Source: Candidatus Moranbacteria bacterium CG_4_9_14_3_um_filter_45_14 (lineage in GTDB: Bacteria; Patescibacteriota; Minisyncoccia; Moranbacterales; UBA1568). Taken from it: a DNA stretch of 20,827 nucleotides. Shown here piece by piece: positions 1-7,449 of this stretch; position 1 is the first letter of the stretch; each line of letters begins with the position of its first letter. The notes below the pieces were generated by a model that was not told where the DNA came from, searched no databases, and saw nothing but the letters and a program-made list of their open reading frames with translations. Both the position numbers and the translations under genes were made by a program. The stretch is from the NCBI GenBank assembly GCA_002790675.1, contig PFVP01000026.1, positions 1-20,827 of the forward strand, written 5' to 3'.

Positions 1-741
1 GATCACGATGCCAAATGCTTTCTTATGCTTCACCAAAAAAGTCAGCAGTCCTGTCCCAGGTGACATCGGATATGCGGAGATATAGTTACAGCCGGAAGCG
101 AGAACTCCCAAACCCAAAGCATCATTTCCATCCAAGAGCATCTCACCCTCTACGGTTTTGCTTCTGGCGATAGTGACTTCGATCCCCTCATTATAGGCGA
201 TGTGTTTGCCGAAGGCATATCCTTTCTTTCCGGCCTCGATATTTTTTGCTACCACTTCGTCACCCTTGCGGGCAAAGTGCTCCTGCAGATATTTTTCGAA
301 AACCCGCTCATCGGCCTGAAGTATGCCGAGTGCCACCCCAACCGCGACGGTACTGGTATAGATCGGGTTGCCCAACTCATTTGCAAAACGTGTGAACGGC
401 ACATCGATGACCTGACATCTCTCGGAGAGACCACAAGTTTTCTCGCGCTCACCGAGAAGGACAGTTTTCGCTCCGATACGTTTCTCTAGATGTGGTATCG
501 CCTCCTTGTCCAAAGCGAACAAAAAATCGATCCGCTCTACGAATGAGGAACGTTTTTTATTGGTGATACGGATTTCAGTTGAGTTACTCCCGCCACGGAT
601 GCGTGACATATATTCTTTGCTCGAAAAAACATTGTAGCCCTCACGTTTGAGGACTTGTACGAGGAGAGCTTCGACGGTCTGTATACCCTGACCAGCCGCT
701 CCGCCGAGCACCAGAGAAATATCACCAGAAAAATGTTTCAT
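1..741 (-). CDS. 2-oxoacid:ferredoxin oxidoreductase, gamma-alpha fused subunit (partial, 3' end beyond window)
   Basis: The open frame runs from ATG at 741 to the window edge (247 codons) with no stop. The N-terminus carries the Gly-rich GGAAGQG motif (residues 13-19) and then SRIRGGSNS, both typical of the gamma (catalytic-accessory) domain of 2-oxoacid:acceptor oxidoreductases. Around residue 215 a second domain begins with the pattern GNDALGLGVLASGCNYISAY followed by PMSPGTG, which matches the start of the alpha (pyrimidine-binding) domain. This order, gamma then alpha in one chain, is that of KorA-type subunits. The enzyme oxidatively decarboxylates a 2-oxoacid to acyl-CoA with ferredoxin as acceptor; the substrate cannot be told from this part. 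The beta subunit would be expected further downstream, outside the window. No Shine-Dalgarno is visible at this start. It follows xseB by 42 nt on the same strand, with no obvious functional link. Confidence 0.88.
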   Translation of the reverse strand, partial: MKHFSGDISLVLGGAAGQGIQTVEALLVQVLKREGYNVFSSKEYMSRIRGGSNSTEIRITNKKRSSFVERIDFLFALDKEAIPHLEKRIGAKTVLLGEREKTCGLSERCQVIDVPFTRFANELGNPIYTSTVAVGVALGILQADERVFEKYLQEHFARKGDEVVAKNIEAGKKGYAFGKHIAYNEGIEVTIARSKTVEGEMLLDGNDALGLGVLASGCNYISAYPMSPGTGLLTFLVKHKKAFGIVI

Positions 742-783
742 TTTGATTTTTATATGTATTCTGCCTTCCTATTATACCACGCT

Positions 784-984
784 CTATTCTTTCTCAAGTT
801 CTTTTTTCACTACTTCGAATTCATTCTCGATTTCCTTGAGACGGGTACGACTTTCTTGGATGAGAACGGTGCCCTCTTTGATTTTTTCCAGTCCTTTTTC
901 GACGTCCACTTCTTCTTGGTTATCAAACCAGCGGATGATTTCTTGTACTTTTTTCAGAGAATCACTCAAATTTACTTTTGGCAT
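784..984 (-). CDS. xseB: Exodeoxyribonuclease VII small subunit
   Basis: A 66-residue protein made almost entirely of charged helix, the usual size for XseB. The sequence includes LKKVQEIIRWFDNQEEVDVE and then KIKEGTVLIQESRTRLKEIE, matching the family's two-helix pattern in which the small subunit wraps the coiled-coil region of XseA. It starts 29 nt after the end of the large-subunit gene on the same strand, the standard xseA-xseB arrangement. Together the two subunits form a cytoplasmic single-strand DNA exonuclease that degrades from both ends, used in repair and recombination. The 42 nt gap to the next gene contains no clear terminator, so read-through into the oxidoreductase gene is possible. 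Confidence 0.88.
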   Translation of the reverse strand: MPKVNLSDSLKKVQEIIRWFDNQEEVDVEKGLEKIKEGTVLIQESRTRLKEIENEFEVVKKELEKE

Positions 985-1013
985 ACTCGTATGATTACGT
1001 GGATTATTTATTC

Positions 1014-2603
1014 TTATTCAAAAATTTCTTCTACCTTGGCATTCACTTTTCCCTTGCTGAGTTGCAAAGAAAGTATATCACCGATTTTCACATCTCCACT
1101 ATTCTTTATCACCTGTGTTCCTTTCCGTATCAAACTATAACCAAGCCTGAGAACACACACAGGATCATATTGTTCCAAGCGTTCACTGCTATGTTTGATG
1201 TGTTCTTCTACTCTCTTGAAAAGAGCTGAAAATCCGTTATTCAAGCTCTTTCTTCCCTGTCTGAGTGATTCTATTTTCCGCTCTATTGCAGACTGGATAA
1301 GAAACAATCGCTCCATCAAATCCTGACGGAGTGTCACAACCAATTCACGGAAACTGTGCAGATGGGCCAGAAGGATTTCACTGTCTGTCCCGAGCACGTT
1401 TCTGACATCGGAGAGCACCTCTCGGAACAATGCCGGCAATTGTGTTTCGAAATGACGTACCGATTGGCGCGCTTCATCGAAATGCATACGCAGTTCTTTG
1501 GCCGTGGCGGTCGGCGTCGATACCATCCTATCGGAAACCAAGGCCGCCAGAGTGATATCTTTCTCGTGCCCAACACCGAGAAGCGTCGGAATCAACGACC
1601 CAGCCACTTCACGGACGAGCGCTTCATTATTAAATGCCTGCAGACTCTCCAAACTCCCTCCACCTCGCACGATTACCAGCACGTCATATTTTTCTGGTTG
1701 CTTATTGAAATATTTGATAGCCTTCATAATTTCAAAGACCGCTTTCTTTCCCTCAACACTCGTCGGATAGAACTTCACTTTGAACCCCTGTGCTCCGAGA
1801 TTCATCGTGAAATCTCCGATAGCTGCTCCCTGTTCCGATGTAATGAGCGCGATACGTTCCGGGAATTCCGGCAAGAAACGCTTCCTCTCCGGAGCGAACA
1901 AGCCTTCCTGTTCAAACTTCAGACGCAAAGCTTCGTACGCCTTCTGAAGTGCGCCGACACCAGAAAGTTCGATGACTCCCACTTTCAGAGAGAGCCGTCC
2001 ATTCGGTTTGTAAATCTCCGGTACACCTTCGATGATGATCTTGTCTCCGATAGTGATTTTCACTCCGGAGATATCATACTGATAACGGAAAATGAGACAA
2101 CTGAGCGTACTTTCATCTTTACTGTCTTTGATGGTGAAATATACCACACGTTCTCGCTCATCCACGCTCGATACTTCTCCTTCGACACGCGATGCCATAC
2201 CGGAAAGTTCCGTATTCAAACCATCAAGAAACTGACTGACCGAGAGGGTACTAGATTCTTGATTTTCGATTTTAGATTTTAGATCACTTTCTTTGGAAAT
2301 TTCTTTCGTTTTCGCGTTTTCTCCAAAATCCAGCGTCTTAAATCTAACATCTTTTTTCAAAGACTCTCTGGGTGAAGATTGGTTGCCAGACATATTTTCC
2401 TTGATAATTCCCAGAAGAGCTGTGCCATATTTCCGAAATTTCGCATCCTTGATGCCCTTGATTGCCATCATTTCTTCCTTATTCCCTGGCATTGCTCCGA
2501 CCAGAGCCTCCAAAACAGCATTCGGAAAAACACGAAAAGTCTCCACGCCCTCTGTACGCGCCTGTGCGTCTCGCCACTGTCTCAATGTCTGCAACATTCC
2601 CAT
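1014..2603 (-). CDS. xseA: Exodeoxyribonuclease VII large subunit with N-terminal HRDC domain
   Basis: 529 residues from ATG 2603. The ORF can be extended to a TTG at 2636, but that lies inside a repeat hairpin, so 2603 (or ATG 2597) is preferred. Residues 3-73 form an HRDC domain: LRQWRDAQARTEGVETFRVF, then MPGNKEEMMAIKGIKDAKF and KYG. A low-complexity Lys/Ser/Glu linker follows. Next come the OB-fold (about 120-215; GEVSSVDERERVVYFTIKD) and the catalytic core with ITSEQGAAIGDF, VRGGGSLESLQAFNNE, GVGHEKD and VSTPTATAKEL, all diagnostic of XseA. A helical C-terminal region binds XseB, encoded next. Ordinary XseA is about 400-450 residues and lacks HRDC, a nucleic-acid-binding domain better known from RecQ and RNase D. 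The fusion probably supplies extra DNA affinity (inference). The start codon is two bases from a TTTACCCC-type repeat element. Confidence 0.93.
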   Translation of the reverse strand: MGMLQTLRQWRDAQARTEGVETFRVFPNAVLEALVGAMPGNKEEMMAIKGIKDAKFRKYGTALLGIIKENMSGNQSSPRESLKKDVRFKTLDFGENAKTKEISKESDLKSKIENQESSTLSVSQFLDGLNTELSGMASRVEGEVSSVDERERVVYFTIKDSKDESTLSCLIFRYQYDISGVKITIGDKIIIEGVPEIYKPNGRLSLKVGVIELSGVGALQKAYEALRLKFEQEGLFAPERKRFLPEFPERIALITSEQGAAIGDFTMNLGAQGFKVKFYPTSVEGKKAVFEIMKAIKYFNKQPEKYDVLVIVRGGGSLESLQAFNNEALVREVAGSLIPTLLGVGHEKDITLAALVSDRMVSTPTATAKELRMHFDEARQSVRHFETQLPALFREVLSDVRNVLGTDSEILLAHLHSFRELVVTLRQDLMERLFLIQSAIERKIESLRQGRKSLNNGFSALFKRVEEHIKHSSERLEQYDPVCVLRLGYSLIRKGTQVIKNSGDVKIGDILSLQLSKGKVNAKVEEIFE

Positions 2604-2604
2604 A

Positions 2605-2749
2605 TTTACCCCGTGTAATAGATTTGAGATACTCAAATCTCAAGTGCAAATTAAATATATACTCTACTCTATCTACTCCATTTTACCATTTTTTCTTTCG
2701 AGAACATAACCCATACAATACTCTTATTTACACTATTACACAGGGCGAG
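2605..2749. repeat. Divergent copy of the TTTACCCYGTGAAAT inverted-repeat element, upstream of xseA
   Basis: The left end, TTTACCCCGTGTAAT (2605-2619), is two bases from the xseA ATG. It is followed by a perfect 9-bp hairpin, AGATTTGAG (2620-2628) and CTCAAATCT (2632-2640), with a 3-nt loop. A matching but poorer right end, ATTACACAGGGCGAG, lies at 2735-2749. Relative to the copies at 3649 and 13362, the inner half of the outer stem has changed from GTGAAAT/ATTTCAC to GTGTAAT/ATTACAC on both sides, so pairing is kept. The interior (115 bp) is much longer than in the other copies and otherwise AT-rich. The left half closely matches the 3' end of the GIY-YIG gene at 20596-20621. The left end is secure; membership of the right end is less certain. 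Confidence 0.55.
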
Positions 2750-2750
2750 C

Positions 2751-2783
2751 CAAAAAAAGAAAAACTCTGCCGTAGAGCAGAGT
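2751..2783 (-). terminator. Rho-independent terminator after the DsbA-like gene
   Basis: Stem ACTCTGC (2764-2770) and GCAGAGT (2777-2783) with a 6-nt loop. On the minus strand it is followed by an interrupted U-run (complement of the A-rich stretch 2751-2763). It lies 28 nt beyond the stop of the DsbA-like gene, separating it from xseA. Confidence 0.8.
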
Positions 2784-2810
2784 CTCTCTCGCCAGAGGTA
2801 CTCGTTTCGA

Positions 2811-3641
2811 TTATTTGAGATATTTGTCGACACTCGGTTGCATATCTGTGAAACTGTAAGCACCCTTGAACTGTTCCGTATTGATGAGAAATTTCGGAGT
2901 ACCGCTCAAGCCGAATGTTATCGCAGTAGTCGTGTCATCGGCGATACGGCTATCGTATTTACCGCTTTCCAAACAGGATTTCATATCACTGGCACTCACC
3001 GCGCTCTTGAGGAAGTCCGCCACGACACCGGCCTTAGTCTTATCGTTCTTGACATCAGTGTTCATCATAGTGTATCCGGCCTCGCTCATCAGGAGGTCGT
3101 GTACTTCCCAGAATTTCTTTTTCTCATTGGCGCAATAAAGAGCCTTGGCTCCCATTTCACCACTACCGTGTCCGTTGGTATAAACCCACACAAAACTCGC
3201 TTTTCCCGCGTCTACCAATTTTTTCATTTCTGGCACTGGTGCCACATACGCACCACCATCAGCCACCAAAGTAAATTGAGTACCTATTTGCTTATTCAAG
3301 GGTGCATTCTTCCCACTAGCCACATGACAAAATGGACAGCTTGGATCACTAAACTCGACAAAGACTACCTTGGCATCTTTCTTACCAAAAGTAATATTTT
3401 TTCCATCAAATAATCCTTTCACCTGATCCATCGTTATCGTCGGATCGGTCGGTTGCTGAGAACCGGCTGTCGTCGTATCTTTTGCCACCGGTGCCGTAAC
3501 GACTGAAGAGGAGAACTTCTGCGTCACCGAGACAATCGATCCTGCAATGATCAGTCCTGTCAAAAGCACCGATCCTGCGACCAAAAGCGCATCTCTACCG
3601 AACTTTCCTTCCTTTTGAGGGGTTGTAACATCACCTTCCAT
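2811..3641 (-). CDS. DsbA-family thiol-disulfide oxidoreductase, membrane-anchored
   Basis: 276 residues. A short cytoplasmic N-terminus is followed by one membrane segment (about 18-40), a Ser/Thr/Pro linker (43-70) and a thioredoxin-fold domain. The active site is SCPFCH with Cys102 and Cys105; CPFC resembles the DsbA/DsbG group. The cis-proline signature is GTPKFLIN (Thr248-Pro249). Two further cysteines (170, 223) lie in the helical insert. It probably introduces or shuffles disulfides in exported proteins outside the cytoplasmic membrane. It has its own strong promoter (3727-3755) with a roughly 80-nt leader carrying a structured inverted-repeat element, and a terminator follows it, so it is monocistronic. 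The neighbouring upstream gene is a DsbD/CcdA-like electron carrier, a plausible redox partner. An out-of-frame ATG occurs at 3646; the frame starting at 3641 is the coding one. Family assignment is secure, exact substrates unknown. Confidence 0.92.
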   Translation of the reverse strand: MEGDVTTPQKEGKFGRDALLVAGSVLLTGLIIAGSIVSVTQKFSSSVVTAPVAKDTTTAGSQQPTDPTITMDQVKGLFDGKNITFGKKDAKVVFVEFSDPSCPFCHVASGKNAPLNKQIGTQFTLVADGGAYVAPVPEMKKLVDAGKASFVWVYTNGHGSGEMGAKALYCANEKKKFWEVHDLLMSEAGYTMMNTDVKNDKTKAGVVADFLKSAVSASDMKSCLESGKYDSRIADDTTTAITFGLSGTPKFLINTEQFKGAYSFTDMQPSVDKYLK

Positions 3642-3648
3642 AGCATTT

Positions 3649-3708
3649 TTTACCCTGTGAAATTGCTCGTTTAGCGAGCACCCGCAAAGCGGGATTTCAC
3701 AAGGTGAA
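3649..3708. repeat. 60-bp inverted-repeat element with two internal hairpins (copy 1), in the 5' UTR of the DsbA-like gene
   Basis: The ends are TTTACCCTGTGAAAT (3649-3663) and ATTTCACAAGGTGAA (3694-3708), imperfect inverted repeats agreeing at 13 of 15 positions. Between them sit two hairpins side by side with no spare bases: TGCTCG/CGAGCA (3664-3680, 5-nt loop) and CCCGC/GCGGG (3681-3693, 3-nt loop). The predicted RNA is a three-way junction. On the transcribed (minus) strand it ends in AGGGTAAA just before the start codon, so a GGG that might contact 16S rRNA is part of the closing stem. The same layout occurs at 13362-13413. Confidence 0.85.
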
Positions 3709-3726
3709 TTAGTATTTAACCCGTTT

Positions 3727-3755
3727 ATTATACCAGATTACCTGCATACTTTCAA
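3727..3755 (-). promoter_or_regulatory. Sigma-70-type promoter of the DsbA-like gene
   Basis: Minus-strand TTGAAA (complement of 3750-3755), 17-nt spacer, TATAAT (complement of 3727-3732), preceded by TGG as an extended -10. Predicted start of transcription is near 3720, giving an approximately 80-nt leader that contains the repeat element. The -35 overlaps the stop codon of the DsbD/CcdA-like gene. Confidence 0.82.
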
Positions 3756-4999
3756 ACAAATCGCAGTATCTCAGGATGGAAGATGAGGAGATAACCGAGG
3801 GTAAGCATCAGGAGGCCACCGATCAGATTGGACCATTTCGAATAGGCTTGTGTCAGATGAAGCCTATCAAAACCCCACAGTGCCAAGCCAAACACTAGAA
3901 AATCATCAATCATATAGAAGAAAATATAATCCACCATATACCCTTGGGTCTGCCAGAAACTCAAGTCATTCATCTCGATGATTTTGGTGAATGCCTGCGG
4001 GATACCGATAGAACAAGCGAACTCGATCACGTTGACGGAAAACGCCAGCGCGATGACACCGAAAGCCGTCAGCCAGGTGAATGGCTCGCTTGCCAATTTC
4101 TTGATCCGTCCGGAAATCTTCGCGCGCCCCTCGAGATTCACGACCTGACACGTTCCGTCAGAATGATACCATTCATACAGGAAAAAAAGTCCGCCTAAGA
4201 TAGACACTATTCCCACAATCGGTGTCACGAAACGATCAAGTCCGACGAAATCCCATGTCGTGAACCAGACATTCAGGATCAAATAATACATCGTCGATTC
4301 CGCAATGATGAACAGTCCCGCCACCGTCCACATCCGCCGACGTGATCCCATCTGAATGAGAACCAGAAGAAATGTCACCAATACCCACATCGCGCACGGA
4401 TTGAAACCATCGATCAGCCCCAAAACACCCGAAAGTACCGGCAAAGAATATTCGTTCACATTTATCGTCTTCGAAACAAACGGAATCGTCACAAAAAGCG
4501 GATCCGGTTCCGGCATTGTGCAGATACCGGTCGTAGTGTCACAGATCGCCCCTTTCGTCTTTTCGATTTCGCTTGCCTGCCCAGACAACAGCCCCTCAAT
4601 TCCGATGAGAGGCTTATTTTTATTGGCCTCGATCAGATCCTCTATCCGTTTCCCTGTCGTCTTCTCGGAATCAAACCCCTGCAGTACCGTCGCACCGATG
4701 ACCGTAATCGGTGTGGCCTTGGAAAGTTTCTGTGCTTCCGTGAAACGATTGAAGAGGCCTCTCCCCTCATCGGTTCCGATATCGACAGAACGCACTTCGA
4801 AATCAACTCTCTTGGAAGAAAGTTCTTCTAAGTATGCCTTTTCCGCCTGACAATGAGCACAGTCCTGTCGTTCAAAAAATTCGACAAGGACTCTGCCATT
4901 ATCCATGTCTTGTGTTGTCTCCGCGAGAGTAGCGGTTGGAATGATGAGAATGCTTCCAAACGAAATAAATGCTGAGAGAATATACCGCGAAAATTTCAT
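3752..4999 (-). CDS. Thioredoxin-domain/DsbD-CcdA-like transmembrane thiol electron carrier
   Basis: 415 residues from ATG 4999. The ORF extends to ATG 5029, but that start overlaps the previous gene by 17 nt and precedes a good signal peptide (MKFSRYILSAF...ATLA, residues 1-26). A thioredoxin/glutaredoxin-like domain follows with Cys47 and Cys50 (RQDCAHCQAE). A second cysteine pair (Cys153, Cys160) lies in a loop before the membrane part. The membrane domain has about six segments and two conserved cysteines, in GFNPCAMWVL (Cys202) and EFACSIG (Cys329), which are the paired cysteines of the CcdA/DsbD family. Such proteins carry reducing equivalents from cytoplasmic thioredoxin to exported thiol proteins. 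The soluble domain is N-terminal and fused, a compact DsbD-like design. It lies between the MsrQ-like and DsbA-like genes on the same strand. Confidence 0.88.
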   Translation of the reverse strand: MKFSRYILSAFISFGSILIIPTATLAETTQDMDNGRVLVEFFERQDCAHCQAEKAYLEELSSKRVDFEVRSVDIGTDEGRGLFNRFTEAQKLSKATPITVIGATVLQGFDSEKTTGKRIEDLIEANKNKPLIGIEGLLSGQASEIEKTKGAICDTTTGICTMPEPDPLFVTIPFVSKTINVNEYSLPVLSGVLGLIDGFNPCAMWVLVTFLLVLIQMGSRRRMWTVAGLFIIAESTMYYLILNVWFTTWDFVGLDRFVTPIVGIVSILGGLFFLYEWYHSDGTCQVVNLEGRAKISGRIKKLASEPFTWLTAFGVIALAFSVNVIEFACSIGIPQAFTKIIEMNDLSFWQTQGYMVDYIFFYMIDDFLVFGLALWGFDRLHLTQAYSKWSNLIGGLLMLTLGYLLIFHPEILRFV

Positions 5000-5012
5000 A
5001 AGCAAAAAATTA

Positions 5013-5771
5013 TTATAAAGAAACGGCATCAGGACGCGTACTTTCTTTCTTCACAGCGACATATCGATCGTACCGTGCACTCACATAGATGATAGCATCA
5101 CGCAAGAACGGCAGAAAATTTTTCCAAGCCAGCACCTTGAGCAAGATATACCCGAATACGATGAGGAGAGGTTGGGTTATTTCCAAAAGATCATAGCCTC
5201 TTCTGCCATTCTTGATGAAGAAAATGTGCAGAAGCACCGTCAAAAGAAGTATGTAGACAATACGATGGAGCATCTTCCATCTCTTCCCACCCAAAGCCCG
5301 CAGGCTGAAATTGTTCGAGGTAAGAAGAAGTGGCAAAACAAGGAGTAAGGAAAGGATGCCGAAATAAAAAAGTGGATGCATCGAGAAAAAATCCGCATTC
5401 AAATATGGTGCTATATCGAGAGCAAACGAAGTGGGATCGATGAAATATGATACCCCGTGTACCAAAGCGAAACACCCCATCAGAATGCCGAATTCCCGTC
5501 GCAAACCCATCAACTGGGAAAGCAACCGTATGCGAAAAATTTTGGACAAAGGGCTCAAGAAAAGAATACCGAGGAGCATCATCTCAGCATACTTACCAAA
5601 ATCTCTTCTCATCGCCGGAAAGAGAACCCAGAACAAACTCAGGAAAGCGATAGAAAGCAGAATGCGTTTTATCAAAAGAAAGTTTTTCGCGATGAAATTA
5701 CTGACAAAATCGTGCAACTGAAAGCAGAAAACCACCAACGGGTCGAAAAATTTGAGCAGTGTTATGAGCAT
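5013..5771 (-). CDS. Ferric reductase-like transmembrane protein (MsrQ/YedZ-like)
   Basis: 252 residues, six or so membrane segments. The motif MGLRREFGILMGCFALVHGVSYF (about 88-110) and later KRWKMLHRIVYILL (163-176), with a further His182, match the haem-liganding pattern of the MsrQ/YedZ branch of ferric reductase-like domains (His105, His169, His182). In E. coli MsrQ donates electrons to the periplasmic methionine sulfoxide reductase MsrP. No msrP is visible here, so the partner is unknown. The neighbouring DsbD-like gene and a small membrane peptide suggest an envelope electron-transfer module (inference). Its stop lies 13 nt upstream of the preferred start of the DsbD-like gene, so the two are probably cotranscribed. 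Confidence 0.82.
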   Translation of the reverse strand: MLITLLKFFDPLVVFCFQLHDFVSNFIAKNFLLIKRILLSIAFLSLFWVLFPAMRRDFGKYAEMMLLGILFLSPLSKIFRIRLLSQLMGLRREFGILMGCFALVHGVSYFIDPTSFALDIAPYLNADFFSMHPLFYFGILSLLLVLPLLLTSNNFSLRALGGKRWKMLHRIVYILLLTVLLHIFFIKNGRRGYDLLEITQPLLIVFGYILLKVLAWKNFLPFLRDAIIYVSARYDRYVAVKKESTRPDAVSL

Positions 5772-5824
5772 AGTTCACAAAAGTGATGGTAGTACCTCTT
5801 CTCGTAGCCAGTCTCACGCTGTCT

Positions 5825-5965
5825 TTATAGAGAGCTATTCTCTCTTATCACTGGTGGCGTATTCTGAGTAGGACTGTGTGTCAAACGATAGAAATACAGT
5901 CCGAACAAGGTCAGAATGATGATCTGAACAATACCAAGTACAATAAAAACGGGTTGTTGTCGCAT
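5825..5965 (-). CDS. 46-residue single-span membrane peptide
   Basis: ATG at 5965, stop TAA at 5825. The peptide begins MRQQPVFIVLGIVQIIILTL, has one hydrophobic helix (about 6-26) and ends in a short polar tail rich in Pro, Asn and Thr. It is the first gene after a good minus-strand promoter (5997-6025) and precedes the MsrQ-like gene by 53 nt. The position suggests a small accessory subunit or leader-encoded peptide of the redox operon, but there is no recognised family. The helix pattern and promoter support it being real; GAAGAG sits very close to the start codon and is a poor ribosome site. Confidence 0.62.
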   Translation of the reverse strand: MRQQPVFIVLGIVQIIILTLFGLYFYRLTHSPTQNTPPVIRENSSL

Positions 5966-5996
5966 ATCTCTTCATCAATCAACTTCATACTATGAC

Positions 5997-6025
5997 ATTT
6001 TAGCCCAGATTCCCTCTCCAGGCAA
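5997..6025 (-). promoter_or_regulatory. Promoter of the redox operon (divergent)
   Basis: Minus strand TTGCCT (complement of 6020-6025), 17-nt spacer, TAAAAT (complement of 5997-6002). It faces away from the ABC transporter promoter; the two divergent promoters share the 5966-6088 intergenic region. Confidence 0.6.
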
Positions 6026-6035
6026 TAACAAAGGT

Positions 6036-6064
6036 TTATTCTAAAGAAAGAAATATGCTATGAT
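6036..6064 (+). promoter_or_regulatory. Likely promoter of the ABC exporter operon
   Basis: TATGAT (6059-6064) preceded at 17 nt by a weak -35, TTATTC (6036-6041). It lies 24 nt before the ATG of the ATPase gene, leaving a very short leader. The -10 is good and the -35 poor. Confidence 0.5.
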
Positions 6065-6088
6065 AAGTGAAGTATAGCAAATAAAAAA

Positions 6089-7405
6089 ATGGACGATCCA
6101 ATCATCTCCGTCGATAAATTGCGTGTTATCTACAATCAAGGCGCTTCCAATGAGATGCGTGCACTTGAAGAGACGAACCTCGCCATCTATCCGCACGAGT
6201 ACGTCATCATTTACGGGCCATCAGGGTGCGGAAAATCGACACTCCTGTATTCTCTCTCCGGACTGCAGAGTGCCACCTACGGAACAGTGTATATCCGTGG
6301 AAAAGCCATTTCCAAGATGACACGCAGAGAAGAACTCGAGCTTCATCAGACCAGTATCGGTATGATTTTTCAGGCTTTTTACCTGATCTCCTCACTCGAC
6401 ATTCTCGACAATGTCTGCCTTCCAAAAGTATTTCGCGGAGAGAGTCCAAGCGAGAGGAAAAAGGCCGGCATCCAGCTCTTGCGTCGTTTCAGTATCGCCG
6501 AACAATCCGACAAGTTCCCAAGCCAACTCTCCGGAGGACAGAAACAACGCGTCGCCATCGCCCGTTCCCTCATCAATAACCCTGATATCATCCTCGCAGA
6601 CGAACCGGTCGGCAACCTCGATAGCGAAAGTTCCGAAAACGTGCTCAAGATTCTCAAGGAATTGAACGAAGTTGACAAGAAAACGATCGTTCTGGTCACG
6701 CACAACCCAGAACATCTCGTGTACGCTGATCGCGTCATCTATATGAAAGACGGACGCATCATCAAGGAAGAAGTTCACAAAGAAAAACGCCCTATCAAAA
6801 TAGCCGACAAGGAGGGTGTAACTGATGAGGAAGAACCATCTCAAGAGTCTCTCGATCTCAAAATGCTGATGGAGTCCTTCAAAAACCTCCTCCCTCAACA
6901 AATCGATATCCTCTTGGTTCCTTTCAAAGCCAAACAGCTCCTCTCCCACCTCCTCTCCGACTTGAATGATGAACAGGTCAGTATGGCGGAAGCATTCCTC
7001 AAAGAACTCCTCTTCAAAAATATCGATCTCACCACATTCAGAGAACGACTCGACCTCTCGTTGGATGAAGGCGGTGCCGGATGGAACAAACTTCGCACAC
7101 AATCATTCACAAAACGCACGATGCTCATCTTGAATCAAGTACAGAAACTCAAAGAAGACGGACAGGAAGCGATCCTTTCCATTGCAGAATATCTTATCAC
7201 TCTCTTTCATCTGGCTCTCTCCGATGAACAGAAACTGCGTTTCCAGGCTCTCATCAAGCTCCGCATAGAAAGTCAGGTAGGACAGACCGAACTCCAAAAA
7301 CGTCTCGATAAAAACGTTTCCTCCGGTGGCATCGGATTGAACAAGATCACCGCGGAGAAAATCTCCCATGAAATAGAAATCATTATGCTTCTCAAATATT
7401 CCTAA
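6089..7405 (+). CDS. MacB/LolD-type ABC transporter ATPase with duplicated C-terminal domain
   Basis: 438 residues. Residues 1-230 are a complete ABC ATPase: Walker A GPSGCGKST (43-51), Q-loop in MIFQAF, signature LSGGQKQR (147-154), Walker B IILADEP (167-173) and H-loop VTHN (His205). It belongs to the class that powers MacB/FtsX-type permeases, and such a permease follows at 7859. Ordinary members stop near residue 230. Here an acidic linker (237-256) leads to about 180 further residues containing two related units, near 284-349 and 369-434. Each has a DEQ-containing helix, a (R/K)RLD segment, GG(A/I)G(W/L)NK and a helical end. The extension's function is unknown; it may sense or tether something in the cytoplasm. 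No membrane-fusion partner is seen nearby. The stop codon is followed immediately by the repeat array of an inserted cassette. Confidence 0.92.
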   Translation: MDDPIISVDKLRVIYNQGASNEMRALEETNLAIYPHEYVIIYGPSGCGKSTLLYSLSGLQSATYGTVYIRGKAISKMTRREELELHQTSIGMIFQAFYLISSLDILDNVCLPKVFRGESPSERKKAGIQLLRRFSIAEQSDKFPSQLSGGQKQRVAIARSLINNPDIILADEPVGNLDSESSENVLKILKELNEVDKKTIVLVTHNPEHLVYADRVIYMKDGRIIKEEVHKEKRPIKIADKEGVTDEEEPSQESLDLKMLMESFKNLLPQQIDILLVPFKAKQLLSHLLSDLNDEQVSMAEAFLKELLFKNIDLTTFRERLDLSLDEGGAGWNKLRTQSFTKRTMLILNQVQKLKEDGQEAILSIAEYLITLFHLALSDEQKLRFQALIKLRIESQVGQTELQKRLDKNVSSGGIGLNKITAEKISHEIEIIMLLKYS

Positions 7406-7406
7406 C

Positions 7407-7442
7407 AGCTTCAATAGCTTCATCAGCTACATTAGCTTCATT
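7407..7442 (+). repeat. Four tandem 9-bp units (AGCTTCATT type), left flank of four-helix-bundle cassette
   Basis: Units AGCTTCAAT, AGCTTCATC, AGCTACATT and AGCTTCATT run without gaps, beginning one base after the ATPase stop codon. ATTAGCTTC at 7431-7439 is the exact inverse of GAAGCTAAT at 7831-7839 on the other side of the gene. Confidence 0.8.
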
Positions 7443-7449
7443 AATAGAT

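Noticed and set aside
1356..2282. 308-codon plus-strand ORF
   Set aside because: It is the antisense shadow of xseA, whose motifs are unmistakable on the minus strand; the translation has no domain and is odd in composition.
2604..2636. TTG start extending XseA by 11 residues
   Set aside because: The extension is encoded by the repeat hairpin, not by HRDC-like sequence, and ATG 2603 directly follows it.
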